Position numbers and translations under genes: made by a program. A stretch of 64,000 bases of DNA from Pilaira anomala (taxonomy: Eukaryota; Mucoromycota; Mucoromycetes; Mucorales; Mucoraceae): assembly GCA_025716855.1 (NCBI GenBank), contig JAIXMQ010000019.1, positions 124,001 through 188,000 of the forward strand. Reading direction: 5' to 3'. The notes under the pieces are model-generated. The model was not told the DNA's origin. It saw nothing but the letters and a program-made list of their open reading frames with translations, and ran no database searches. Positions within the stretch are counted from its first letter, which is position 1. The number at the start of each line of letters is the position of its first letter. This document shows, in pieces, positions 1 to 10,740 of the stretch.

Positions 1-163
1 GTGATAAATGTGTGAAAAATAATAATCAAACCTTTTAAACCAGCCTTGTTTTTTATTTTTCCCGCGCTCTGACTTCCTTTTTCACAAAGCAATAAATAAA
101 AAAAGCTCGGGAAGAAAAATCATGTTTGTTTTCTTCTTTTTGTTTTTCTAAAAATAACAAAAA

Positions 164-772
164 ATGTCGACCTCCGAAGAAAAAACAGAAAAGCAAAAGA
201 TGCTTAGTAACGAATATTACTTACCAATGGTCCCTGAACTGACTGCCGACAGAGATCGTGCCTGGGGACTCTTAGACAAATTCAACAATATTCCCGCCAA
301 CAACCTTTCTGAACGCGATGTGATTGCTCGCGAGTTATTCGGCTCCTGGGTAGATGGAAACTTTATCAATACAAACTTTAAATGTGATTACGGTTATAAT
401 ATTTTCGTGGGTAAAGGCTTCGAAATGAACTACAACTGTGTGTTTTTAGATATTGGTAAGATCACAATCGGGGATAGAGTATTTATTGGTCCCAATGTTC
501 AGGTCTATGCTGTGAATCATCCCTTGGACCCTGTGAAGAGAGCTGCCGGATATGAGATTGGTCAAGATGTGACGATTGGTAATAATGTCTGGATCGGTGG
601 TGGTGCTATTATCTGTCCTGGCGTCACCATTGGAGATGGTTGTACCATTGGTGCTGGCTCTGTTGTTACTAAAGATATTCCCGCCCTTTCACTTGCTGTT
701 GGCAATCCTGCAAAGGTGATCAAAAAGATCACTCCTTCAGAGGAATATTATAAAAATAATGAAGAAGCCTAA
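164..772 (+). CDS. Maltose/galactoside-type O-acetyltransferase (left-handed beta-helix)
   Basis: Single-exon 202-residue protein of the LacA/NodL/Maa family, which transfers acetyl from acetyl-CoA to a sugar hydroxyl. Residues about 8-60 form the N-terminal maltose-acetyltransferase cap, and residues about 78-188 carry hexapeptide repeats (IGDRVFIGPNV, VTIGNNVWIGGGA, VTIGDGCTIGAGSVV). The expected catalytic histidine is in AVNHPLDP at residue 119, and the C-terminal GNPAKVIKKI is typical of the family. Length matches bacterial and yeast members. There is no signal peptide, so it is probably cytosolic. The start lies just after an A-rich stretch and gives the full cap domain. COX18 begins 124 bp downstream on the same strand. 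The physiological acceptor sugar cannot be told from sequence. Confidence 0.93.
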   Translation: MSTSEEKTEKQKMLSNEYYLPMVPELTADRDRAWGLLDKFNNIPANNLSERDVIARELFGSWVDGNFINTNFKCDYGYNIFVGKGFEMNYNCVFLDIGKITIGDRVFIGPNVQVYAVNHPLDPVKRAAGYEIGQDVTIGNNVWIGGGAIICPGVTIGDGCTIGAGSVVTKDIPALSLAVGNPAKVIKKITPSEEYYKNNEEA

Positions 773-896
773 TAAAAATCCTGTAATATTTCCTTTTTTT
801 TGAATAACCGCTCAATGTTGACTTGCATTCAGTGGCCCTTGTTTTCAAGGCTAGCTTTTTTTTTTTTAATTCTTCCTTTTTTTTTTCTTTTTTGGA

Positions 897-1973
897 ATGT
901 TTCGTTCAACTTTACGATGGACAAACCGAATACCGTTTCCTAATCAGCGAACAAGCTTAAAGTACCAACAACGACCTAGTATACCTTTAAGTTTGACACG
1001 AGATAGACAAAAGCAGCACGAGAATAGACCAAGTTCGCCATGGTTACTTTCTAGTACAGCAGGCTTAACGCTCGATCCCACCATCACCACTACCACAGCT
1101 GAGACTACTTTACCTGCCATCTTGGCAGCAAACGAAATAGTTTTAAATACGATTCATGGTGCTGGCTTACCATGGTGGGCCACTATCGTGACAGGCACCT
1201 TAATACTTAGATCCACTTTAACTTTACCTATTGCTATTTATCAACAACGTAGTCTAGGTAAAATGATCAATTTAGCACCTATGGTAACTAGTTGGGCCGA
1301 GACATTAAAGATAAAAGTGGGTAAAGAGTCCAGTGCTGCAGGTTGGCCTTATAAAAAATATCAATCCGAATTACAAAAGCAGTACCAGCAAAAGGTGAAA
1401 TCAATTTATGCACATCATGGTTGTGAGAGGTGGAAAGTGTTGTTGTTGCCATGGGTACAAATTCCGTTATTTGTTTCCATGTCTTTGACTTTACGACATA
1501 TGACAGCGTATCCGTTGCCATGGTACGGCCAAACTGCTGAACTGGCTGCACCGGGATTATCGGAAGGCGGGTTAGCTTGGTTTACTGATCTGACAGCTGT
1601 AGATCCTACCATGGTGATACCTGTCTTGATTGGTGCTGGTAATTTATTGAATGTAGAGGTAAAGATAGAGAGACAAAGAATTCTTTAATAAAATAAAAAA
1701 AAAGAAAGCTCATGCATTTGTAATTCATAGTTAAACGCCTGGGCAACTCGAGGTCAACGAACGCGTATGCAAAGAATTATGACAAACAGTTTCCGAGTTC
1801 TTTCAGTAGCGTTTGTACCTATTGCAGCCAATGCGCCCATGTCTATTGGACTTTATTGGTTTTCTTCTGCTTGGTATAGTGTTGTTCAAAACATTGCATT
1901 CAAGATACCAGCAGTACGAACTGCATTAAAAATGCCCTTATTAAACAAAAAGAAAGAAATAAAAGAAACATAA
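897..1973 (+). CDS. COX18: Mitochondrial inner-membrane insertase COX18/OXA2
   Basis: Two exons, 897-1658 and 1731-1973, joined over a 72-nt GT-AG intron, give 334 residues. Without splicing the frame stops in the intron; with it the reading runs NLLNVE-LNAWATRGQ, a good Oxa1/YidC/Alb3 family match. The basic N-terminus (about residues 1-45, Arg/Lys/Ser/Thr rich) looks like a mitochondrial presequence. Hydrophobic segments occur near residues 95-120, 182-202, 235-255 and 275-305. The second exon carries APMSIGLYWFSSAWYSVVQN, typical of the last transmembrane pair. COX18 exports the C-terminal tail of Cox2 across the inner membrane for cytochrome oxidase assembly. COX18 fits better than OXA1 because the protein is short and lacks a long basic ribosome-binding tail. 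Confidence 0.9.
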
Positions 1974-2121
1974 ATCATACATGTAGAAAAAAAAAAAAAA
2001 GTAAAATTTAAAGTCACATTGGAATTCGCGCTGATCGAAATTGATTGAATTTTCAAACAAAAATAAACGTACATGATCAATTATAAGACTCCCTCTTCCC
2101 GAACATCTATAACCGTCCGAA

Positions 2122-2704
2122 ATGGTAAATGCAATAGATTTGGATATACAATAAGGAAAGGGATAAAGGAGAGATAGACCAACTACAACGTGAATAGATG
2201 GATGGATGAATGGATGGATGCATGATGTATTTTTTTTTACTTGAAAAAAATATGTTGGCATTTTTTTATATGTTTTTTTTTGAATGTTGAAATTCAATAA
2301 ATGACATTGAAAATATGAAGTGCTAGTTCGTCTCCTCACTATCTCCCTGTTTAGCCCTTTTCGCTTTTGTGTATACACATATGCCTGAAGTGACACTTTT
2401 ATTAACTTTAATTATTACCATAGCCTCAGCAAATTAAGGATATCAAGCAGTTCCTTGAAATTGCCCGCAGAAAGGATGCCACCTCTGCCCGTATCAAGAA
2501 GAACACTGACTGTGTCAAGTTCAAGGTCAGATGCTCTCGCTACCTCTACACTCTCGTTGTCAAGGATAAGTCCAAGGCCCTCAAGCTCAGACAATCTCTT
2601 CCTCCTGGTAAGTTTGACCTTTTAATAAATAGAAAGTCTAAACCCTCTTTTTTTCTAACCTATTTTTTTTTCTTTTTACAGCTCTTGTTGTCAACGAGAT
2701 CTAA
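2122..2704 (+). CDS. RPL38: 60S ribosomal protein eL38
   Basis: Three exons: 2122-2124 (the ATG alone), 2424-2607 and 2682-2704, encoding 69 residues, the usual eL38 length. The translation begins [20 protein letters not shown] and ends [17 protein letters not shown]. The first intron (2125-2423, 299 nt) follows the start codon directly; no in-frame ATG in exon 2 would restore the conserved N-terminus, so this start is well supported. Codon use (CTC, GTC, AAG, CGT) is strongly biased, as expected for a highly expressed gene. Intron 1 contains a GGAT microsatellite. Component of the cytosolic large ribosomal subunit. Confidence 0.95.
2191..2224. repeat. GGAT/ATGG tetranucleotide run in eL38 intron 1
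   Basis: Imperfect run of ATGGATGG units inside the 299-nt first intron of the eL38 gene. Similar runs lie in the 5'-most introns of the uL22 and eL8 genes of this window. Confidence 0.8.
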
Positions 2705-2875
2705 ATAACGTTTCTTTAAAATTTTAAAAAAAAGTTTTTTATTATCAATAAATTCATACAGAAAGTATCGTAGCAACTAAAAATAATAATAATAAGTGTA
2801 AAACGGGATGCTGTTTTGTGAGAGTGTGAGTGTGTAGTGTATGAATGTGTAAGTGAGTGAGTGTATGTGTGCTGT

Positions 2876-3844
2876 TTACAGTGACACTTTTTCAAGTGTT
2901 TCGGCCTCTTTTTGATTCTTTAATAATTCTTGTCGTCTTTGGCCATCCAATTCGGTTTGAACAATTGTATGTTGTCTTTTCAATTTCTCTAAAGCCGTTT
3001 GTCTTGACTCTGTATTTATAAATGTATATTAGATTATACGTAAAAAAAAAGGGTTAGGAGCATTAATATTTACCAAGAATCATTTCGTTGACTTCGTCTG
3101 CTATACTATCTCTTTGGTTTTGACTGAGAAGATCCTTTTGATCTTGACTGAGACCATCTTTTACTGTATCATTGTTTAAATCTTTCACTGCAATTAAAGC
3201 AGTAATAGTCTCAGTATATTCTTTATAATATTCAAAACAAGGTCGAATATAACGTTGTGCAAATTCAATCGCTTCCATATCTCCTACAGATTTTAATGTT
3301 TCGATAAATTGCTGACAGCGTAACTTGTGTAGAACATAATGGGATCTGGATGGTGGTTGATTCGTCTCTAAGGGCGTATTGTAAACCTTAGCAATTGAAG
3401 GAAAATGGAGTTCAATGAGTCTGAAAGCTTTAGCAATATCTCCTTGTTGAATTGCATTCTGTATATCTAGATATTTCTTTTTTTGTTAAATAAGACGATA
3501 TTTATTATTTGAAAAATATACCTCTTCGAACATCAATCGTTGTCCATTCGATATTCGTTTCATTGAGTAAGACTAATATTAACAAAAAAAAAAAGAGTTC
3601 ATGTGCTGTTATCTAAATTTCTTTCTTTATTCTGCTTACCATCTATTGAACCATCCTTAGTTAGTTTTCAAAGAAAAAAAGTTATAAACCACTTTCTGAA
3701 TTTACCTTGCTTGTTTTCTGGACTGATACAGCTATCAAGAAGACGCATCTCCTTCAAAAATGCCTTTGCTGTATTTTTGTAACAGTAATGAAGCAAATAC
3801 TCCATAACAATTGCTCGGCTATCATTATTGATATGCCCTTCCAT
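2876..3844 (-). CDS. LisH-CTLH-CRA protein (RanBPM/GID-type, short form)
   Basis: Four exons on the minus strand: 3706-3844, 3522-3572, 3074-3466 and 2876-3009. They stay in one frame across GT-AG introns of 133, 55 and 64 nt and give 238 residues. A LisH motif (IVMEYLLHYCYKNTAKAF) is at residues about 12-30, a CTLH segment (DIQNAIQQGDIAKAFRLIELHFP) follows, then a helical CRA region (AIEFAQRYIRPCFEYYKEY), and a Lys/Glu/Gln-rich tail. These domains build CTLH/GID E3 ligase complexes. RanBPM proteins usually also have an upstream SPRY domain; I could not find one, so this is either a short CTLH protein or a gene with missed 5' exons. The chosen Met is the first that avoids an AT-rich, probably intronic stretch, and R1 copy A begins about 380 bp upstream. 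Domain call is firm; start and exact subunit are uncertain. Confidence 0.75.
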
Positions 3845-4224
3845 ATCCCTTATATTATTACTATTTAGTTTGGTACTTGTGAAAAAAATAAAAATAAATA
3901 AAATAGAGTTCATGCTGTAAAGTAACTTGGTATCTTTAACCAATCAAGGGAGCTATATTTCTTAAACGCCAATCAATATGATCAACCTGTTCCATCACTT
4001 GTAACAACTAACTCCCGTCTTTTTAATAAGTCGGTATGTAAGTATATCTATCACTCTATCTGTTCTCATATTGGCTTCTTTGAAATATATATCAGTATGT
4101 TTACTTCTTTAATCATATATAATAGCATGTCATTTTACAAAAAATGACCAAGTTATCACCCGTTCCGGCTCCGAAAAGAGATCCTCTCTTTAGCAGGGAT
4201 AGAAGAAATAAGTAAAAATTAAGC

Positions 4225-6545
4225 ATCACCTACCCATTTTCCCTTCAAACCGCCTAGTTAGAACGAGCCGTTTTGAAATTAACGTTACATTACGCTAGCA
4301 GAGTTGCTACTCTAAGCTACGTGTTTACTTACCTTAATTGGTTTTATTGATAAAGATAAAGAAACGAAGAAACTATACAAGGTTTTTTACTTATGGCATT
4401 AAAAACTTTCAGCCAATCAAATCATTGGAAAAGGAGGAAAAAGTGTATCTTTAGGCAAAAATCAGCAGGTCCCCCCCTATGGATTTTTTCAAGATTCAGA
4501 AATATCCATACATCTTTACATTAAAAAGGTTTTAAAGCTTAGCTTTTTAACAATACATGTAGAATTTGACGCTCTTTTTAATGATGCAAAAAGCAAAGTA
4601 AAATAGTAACAAATATTTATAGATATTATGAAAAAACGATATACAGTTTTTGTTAGGGCAAGTATATTTTCTACATACAAAATAATAATTCTAAACCAAT
4701 AGAAAGATGCGCCTTCAAATTCTGCATTGATTGTATATTATATTGTATAATAGAATAGGTGAAATAAAAGACTTTAATTTAAAAAGAAAGAAATTTGGAC
4801 CCAAATCTCAATTTTTAGGTCCAAAAACAGGAAAAAAACCAAATCAGGATACAGACGTATTTTGTTAGACAATGTTATATTCCAAAGATGTAGAATTTAT
4901 AAACTAAGATTTCTATGCATTTAGATTTATTATCTTGTATATAAAAAATATACATGTCCTAATAGAAACTGTGCTTTCTCGCAATGACTATTAAACTTTA
5001 TAATTATGCTACTTTGATTCTTACATCATTCGAAAGAGCGTCAAATTCTACCTTAGACATCAATAAAAAGCTAAACTTTAAAACCATTTAAATACAAAGA
5101 TATATCTACATTTCTAATTTTTATTTTTTTTAAGCTGTGAAAAAAATTCCATTTTTTAGAAAAATTTGCTAGTCCCCCCCTATGGATTTTTTCAAAATTC
5201 AGAAATATTCATACATCTTTAGATTAAAAAGGTATTAAAGCTTGGCCTTTTAATGACACATGTAGAATTTTGCGCTCTTTCTAATGATGTAAAAATCAAA
5301 GCTAAGTAATAATAATAATTTATGTTTATTGTCAGAAAACGAAATAAAGTTTTTATTAGGGCAAGTATATTTTCTGTTTCTAATAATATAAATCGAATTA
5401 TTTAGAAAGATGCGCCTTCAAATTCTACACTTTCTGTATATCATATTGTTTAATAAAATAGTTGATATAGAGGGATTCTACTTTGACAAGAAGGTATTTT
5501 TTGTCAAAATTTTGATTTCTGGGACTGAAAAACGAGGTGTATATAGACCATGCTACATGCACTCTCCATTTGTAGTGCATGTAAGGAAAACAGTTTTTGT
5601 TAGGGAAAGTATATTTTTTACATATGAAAAAATACATCTTTATATACAATCATCTGCCCATATAAATTTAGAATTTTCTGGATATAGTATTGTATAATGA
5701 AATAGTTAATATTGAAGGACTTTACTTTGACATGAAAGGCTTTCTGGGCTTAAATATGTGGTGTGTGTGTAGTACAACTACGGTGTGTTTAGTTTATTAG
5801 TGGTGTTTTTAGTCACTGCTAAATTAACCATACACAGCCTGAATTTTAAGCCCTGGAAATCTTGTCCTTCAATGATAAGTATTTTGTTATACAATACTAT
5901 ATCCAGAAAATGCTAAATTTTGATGTACAGATGATCCTATTTTAGATATATATTTTTATATGTAAAAAATATACTTTCTCTAGCAAAAACTATTTTCCTT
6001 ACATGCACTTCATTATACAACATGATATAAGTATGATGTAGGATTTAAAGGCGCATCTATCTATATATGTTTATATGTACAAAATATACTTTCCATAACA
6101 GAAACTGTATTTTGCTTTTTCGCAATAACCATTAGTATTTATAATCAGTTTCTTTTGGTTTTTACATCATTCGAAAGAGCACAAAATTCTAGTAGACTTA
6201 CCATGAAAGGGATAAGCTGTAAAAAAAATTTAATGTAAAGATATATCTACATTTCTGATTTTTGAAAAAATCCATAGGGGGGGACTGGCTGATTTTTGCC
6301 TAAAAATATTTATTTTTCACCTTTTTTAGATGATTTGATTGGCTGAAAGTTTTTAATGCTATAAGTAAAAACCAAGTATAGTTCTTTCGTTTCTTTATCT
6401 TTATCAATAAAACTAATTAAGGTCAGTAAACACGTAGCATAGAGTAGGAACTTTACTACCGTAATGCAACGGTATCCTCAAAAGGGGCTGTTTATTTTTT
6501 TAGAAAAAAAGATGGGTGATTTGAGAGAATAAAATGGGGTGGCGT
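4225..6545. mobile_element. R1 element copy A: 2.3-kb palindromic (foldback) non-coding repeat
   Basis: Non-coding AT-rich element with long imperfect terminal inverted repeats of roughly 270 nt. The left end (4225-4500) and right end (6260-6530) share, in opposite orientation, an outer CACCCAT-like terminus, a CATTACG segment, GTGTTTACT, a TTGATAAAGATAAAGAAACG box, CCAATCAAATCAT and a CCCCCCCTATGGATTTTT box. The C7 box occurs at 4471 and 5174 and inverted (G7) at 6277. Each inter-box unit is itself an inverted repeat: TTTGACGCTCTTT near 4566 recurs inverted as AAAGAGCGTCAAA near 5035. No transposase is visible. Other copies are at about 43.8, 47.7 and 63.0 kb. Ends are accurate to about 50 bp and no target duplication was identified. 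Confidence 0.85.
5553..5584. repeat. Short perfect hairpin inside R1
   Basis: TACATGCACT and AGTGCATGTA form a 10-bp perfect stem (5554-5583) around a 10-nt loop. It is retained in R1 copies B and C. It falls inside the roughly 95-codon open frame common to the three full copies. Confidence 0.8.
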
Positions 6546-6894
6546 TTAATGGCTCTACTCTTACTGAAACCATTAGGTACAGTCACGCGTTATCTATTTT
6601 TTTTTGTTCGCAGTAATGAGTTTACTAATAACTGATTGGAGGTGAGAGTGAGTGTTGTTTGTTGTTATTAATTGTTATTGACCTCTTTCTTTTTTTCACA
6701 CGCTACAAAGTAAACAGAGGGGGGGGGGGTTTAGTTTCAATATAAATCACTTTTTTTTTATCATTCTTTTTCGTTCACTTTCAAAATAAAACTTTCTTGC
6801 TGCTATTATTTTAATTTTACTGCTTTGATAACGTACGTTATACCGACAAGAGATTGTTTGAAGAAATAAACAAGTTTAAAACCTACATAATACA

Positions 6895-6990
6895 TGTTGT
6901 CAGTAGTAAATTACATCAACGCTCTAATAATTTTATCAAAAAGTGATTCATTGTCTACTAAATCTCAATAGCTGATATTCTTTTCTGTAC
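6895..6990. repeat. Degenerate fragment of R2 repeat
   Basis: Contains CTAATAATTTTATCAAAAA, GATTCATT and CTAAATCTCAA in the same order as R2 copy 2 near 46.49-46.58 kb. It is diverged and short, so an old partial copy. Confidence 0.6.
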
Positions 6991-8414
6991 AGATTGCATG
7001 TATTGGACAGGGTAGATAAAGTTACGAAAGTCCTTTACTCTTCAGGAAAATGAAGAGACGTAGCGACGGATAATCTATTATCTCAGCGGGAAACCTTGCC
7101 AAGACTAACCAAAATCTACTTCAGATCCCAAAAATCCACTTCAACCTCGCAACCAGTATGATGTATGTATAGGAAATTTTTCGAAGCTTGTGAGTCATTT
7201 TATCAAAAGATCGCATTGGGTTAAGAGACATATATTGTATCGGTTAAGTTGCATTTTAGGCATTAGTGCTTCAATTGTTTGATAACAGGAGAAACATGAA
7301 TACTCTGGCTGAATATTTACAGATATTGGTGGATTATCAAGACTTAAGTCCTGAAAGCACGCAATGATGGTGATAGTTGTAACGAGATTTTCAAAATCAG
7401 TCATTTTTAATTCTTTGACGTTGTACAAATGTGCGTAATTGAACTCACTAATTGTTTCTATTTTTTATCAGATCTTATATTTAGTTAGTTAAGAATCTTG
7501 GTGGCTTACAGCTTTTTTTCTATCCTGTCATCTATGTATTTTATAAGAATATCTCATGTTCGAGATTTTTTTAAGAGATTTGGAATATGATAACTACACT
7601 TGTAAGTGAAAGAGCTGGCAACATTATGGTTTAATAATACGGATTATGTACCTGCTTGGCTGTGGTATTATCTGTCCCATTTCGTAATTCAAAGCATTTA
7701 TACTGAGTCCATAATAATATTCGTCTGATTTTCCAATAAGCAGTACCGTCACATTTTGTAAGTAAGAAAGAGCAATACCTTGCTATACATAACTCTTTGA
7801 GAAATATCATATAATTACATTCTTCTAGTATAGCATGCTCGTTTCCAAAAACTGCAATGGCTTAAATTTTACAGGTGTTACATTGCCTATAGCAAAAAGT
7901 ACTAGAGACTCTTATCAAATATGTTGATAAATTTGTGCTACTGTAATTATAATCCCTGTATGGAGAGTTTAGCCGTATGACTATCAATAAATATTAAGTA
8001 TTTATAATAAACAATAGAGATATCTCTGTTCTACTGCAATCAATTGAGTAATGTATCTGTTCTTAAGTACATAGTTTTTAAGCATCAAGTGTAACCAAAT
8101 ACCGAAGATAGTCTATTATTGAATCATTTCCAAAAGATCTGATAAGGCTTGAAAGATAAAAGCGGGGGTGTACTATACTTTTCGTGGAAATAATCGGAAA
8201 GTTTAAATAGGTCACTGACCCACATGTTCCAATAAAATCTCGAGAAAATGATTGATCAATCGAGTATGATTGGTTTAAACGTGATACAAATAATCATTTA
8301 TCAGATCTAGCGGCATCTGATAAATTTTTTTTTAGCCCTTGAAATAAAATAAATAAAAGGAGATATTTTATTTATTTTTAATCAGATCTTTTTTCTTTAT
8401 CTTTTTCATCAACA
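6991..8414. other. Intergenic stretch with one weak minus-strand open frame
   Basis: No recognisable gene. A 77-codon minus-strand frame at 7195-7428 has balanced composition (residues such as SVNIQPEYSCFSCYQTIEAL), but it has no family match I recognise and no supporting splice partner. The last 70 bp before 8415 are T-rich and probably hold the core promoter and leader of the phytochelatin-synthase-like gene. Confidence 0.5.
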
Positions 8415-9389
8415 ATGGCTTCTCGTACTCTTTTTTCTAAAACTTGTTTTAAATCATCACTTGTAAAAGCAGCAACAAAGAAGAATATCTTAAACAACAG
8501 AACAACCATCTTCCCTGCTTCTCAAGCTTCTCGTCAAGCAACTACTACATCTATCGTTGATACTTCTACAACACTAGGTCGAACCCCTTTTCGATTTTAT
8601 GACTATTCCAAAGACCAAAAAAGTGTTCATCTCGTAAAGTTTACTTCAGTTGAAGGTAAACGGCTTTTTCGTAATGCCATGGTTCAAGGTCATGCTGAAA
8701 GTTTCTTCAAGTTGATGGGTAATTTTTCTACTCAATCTTCTCCATCTCATGGTGGTGTAAGTTCCCGTAAGTTTTTTATATTACAAAAAAAAAAAGTTGT
8801 ACAGTAACTAACTTGTATTACTTTAGTTGCTATGGTTTTAAACGCACTCGAAATTGACCCAAAAAGAACTTGGAAAGGTAACTGGCGTTGGTTTTCTACT
8901 GAACAAATGAAAACATGTTCTCCTGCTGAATCCATTCAAGAACACGGTATCCCCTTTGATGAATTTACTTGTTTGGCTCAAACACATTGTAAAGTTCATT
9001 CTTATCGTGGTGTCAGTTACGAAAAGTTTTTGAGTGACCTTGAAACGGTTACATCTGACACCCTTAGTCAAATGGTCGTTAATTATTCTAGAACCAACCT
9101 CGGACAACATGACCCTATTGCTCATTTCAGTCCTATTGGTGGATATAATAAGACGGAGAACCAGGTTTTAATTATGGATGTAGCTCGTGGTAAATATCCT
9201 AGCGTCTGGGTTCATACTAAGGACCTCTACAATGCTATGATGGCCTCTAGTATGGAAGAGTCTGGCCTTAGCCGTGGCTACTTTATTTTAACTAACTATG
9301 AACAAAAGCAAGCTCCTGAAGCTCCACTAGATTCTTCTTTAAAGTTAAAGTGTAAAGATTGTACTCGTAAATGCAGCTCCGCCGCTTAA
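8415..9389 (+). CDS. Phytochelatin synthase-like protein with Gly at the catalytic Cys position
   Basis: Two exons, 8415-8766 and 8827-9389 (60-nt GT-AG intron), give 304 residues. Residues about 58-285 follow the phytochelatin synthase (PCS) domain closely: FRFYDYS, the block NALEIDPKRTWKGNWRWF, AHFSPIGGYN and IMDVARGKYPSVWV. In plant PCS the triad is Cys56-His162-Asp180. His217 and Asp235 are present with the same 18-residue spacing, but the Cys position in the QSxPxxCGL motif is Gly113 (SPSHGGVSS; codon GGT, one base from TGT). The tail keeps a CxxCxxxC cluster (CKDCTRKC). Residues 1-45 are basic and Ser/Thr-rich, like a mitochondrial presequence. PCS makes phytochelatins from glutathione for metal detoxification; without the Cys this copy should not form the acyl-enzyme. 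A sequencing error or allele remains possible. Confidence 0.85.
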
Positions 9390-10531
9390 TCTCTTCATCT
9401 ATATTCATTATTATCATACTTTTATATTCCCCCCACTTAACCCCTCATCCTGCATTTTGTATTATATGTGTATATTGCTATTTATTCTAATAAAACCATC
9501 TCTTTACTTATTGTTTACTTAAAGATTTAATTTTAACCTTGGACTTGTAAATTTTCTGTTTTGATAAAAGTATGCTGGTTATCGCAGTTATAGAAGTCTT
9601 TCGTTTATGACTCGCAAGCAATGTTAATAAAAAAATCATAAATTTAAATACTGATATAGATACTTATTAGAATGACTATAGAAGCTGCTATTATTACATT
9701 TTGTTACTTCATAAAAAAACGTATACTCACTATATTCACTCTACAATGAGTAGTTAAGAGATATACTTTATACATACATGAAATTTCCCGTGAAAAAAGT
9801 AGTCAGATGTACGTACTTTGTTTTGATTTCTACTGCCGAAAAAAGTATAACGATAAAAATCGCTTCTTATTTTATTTGGGAAAAAGCCAGATAGAAAATA
9901 TACTTAGTTAAACATTAAAAATGTAAGTTTCGCCTGCATTTTCTTTTAAATTAACACAAAAAAAGCGTATGATTCATCCAAGCTTATATGTAACGATTAT
10001 GCTTCAGTTACTATAATTGCCAAATGATTTTTATATCTTCGCTCATTTGAATAAATTAAGAAGATATATATACTCATTGCAAATAACAAACCTCTTATAG
10101 TTTGGAAATACTCAAGCCATTTTCTTTTACTTATCGATTCATTTACAATTGCTCGCTGTATTTATAAACATATGAGAAAAATACTAAACGCTATATACAA
10201 TGACTATACCGAAGATCACAATGCTCTCATCTGACTCGGATTCTAACGGTAATAATTAGAAATGTATTGACAGCTTCCTGAGCAGTAATATTCCTTAATT
10301 TTGAGCGACGTACCACTAAGCTGAACTGAATATCACCTACCATCTTTCGTCGCTTTTGAAAAAAGAAAGTCCGGTAGTTATGAAAAACTTCTTGTTTAAA
10401 GAGACTTATCAGGTGACTGTCCGAGAAAAAAATTCATACCGGACTATCAAATCAAAAAACCGGCAGCTGTTACTACCACTAAACATCAACAAGAATCCAT
10501 TGAATCTTCCTCTCTCTTTGCGTATTTCCAA
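9390..10531. other. Intergenic, no gene recognised
   Basis: AT-rich stretch between the phytochelatin-synthase-like gene and the uL22 leader. The first 120 bp look like a 3' UTR, with AATAAAAC near 9489. A short plus-strand open frame at 10356-10541 overlaps the putative 5' leader of the uL22 gene and shows no family similarity. No RNA gene was seen. Confidence 0.5.
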
Positions 10532-10728
10532 GTATGTATGATGGGTGATATTAAATAGAGATTTAGAATAGATGAATAGTGGGGAGATAAAAAGAGATAC
10601 ATTATAGAATAGGATGGATGGATGATGTACTCAAAAAATGAAATCGAGAAAAAAAAAAGATGATTGGGTTATACACATTTTTTTAAGGCTATGATCAACT
10701 TACACACTTTTTTCCCTTCATTAAATAG
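10532..10728 (+). other. Probable 5'-UTR intron of the uL22 gene
   Basis: A good donor (GTATGT at 10532) and acceptor (TTAAATAG ending 10728) bracket a 197-nt stretch just upstream of the uL22 ATG. It contains a short ATGG tandem (10612-10625) like those in the first introns of the eL38 and eL8 genes. Inferred from splice signals only. Confidence 0.5.
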
Positions 10729-10740
10729 ACTTGAGCAATA

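Noticed and set aside
35..48. TTTAAACCAG-type motif seen near 36, 28711 and 35643 as a shared promoter element
   Set aside because: Only a few occurrences in inconsistent positions and strands relative to genes; chance in AT-rich DNA is likely.
2125..2423. Intronic snoRNA in eL38 or eL8 intron 1
   Set aside because: TGATG-like C boxes exist, but no correctly spaced CTGA D box or terminal stem could be paired.
3600..3660. A 16-nt micro-exon between the LisH and CTLH exons of the 2.9-3.8 kb gene
   Set aside because: Including it gives a stop in the next exon; skipping it joins LisH directly to the following exon in frame.
3955..4045. Short plus-strand open stretch (LYFLNANQYDQPVPSL) ending at a good donor GTATGTAAG, next to the CTLH gene
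   Set aside because: It could be an exon remnant, but no start, acceptor or following exon could be paired with it, and no family was recognised.
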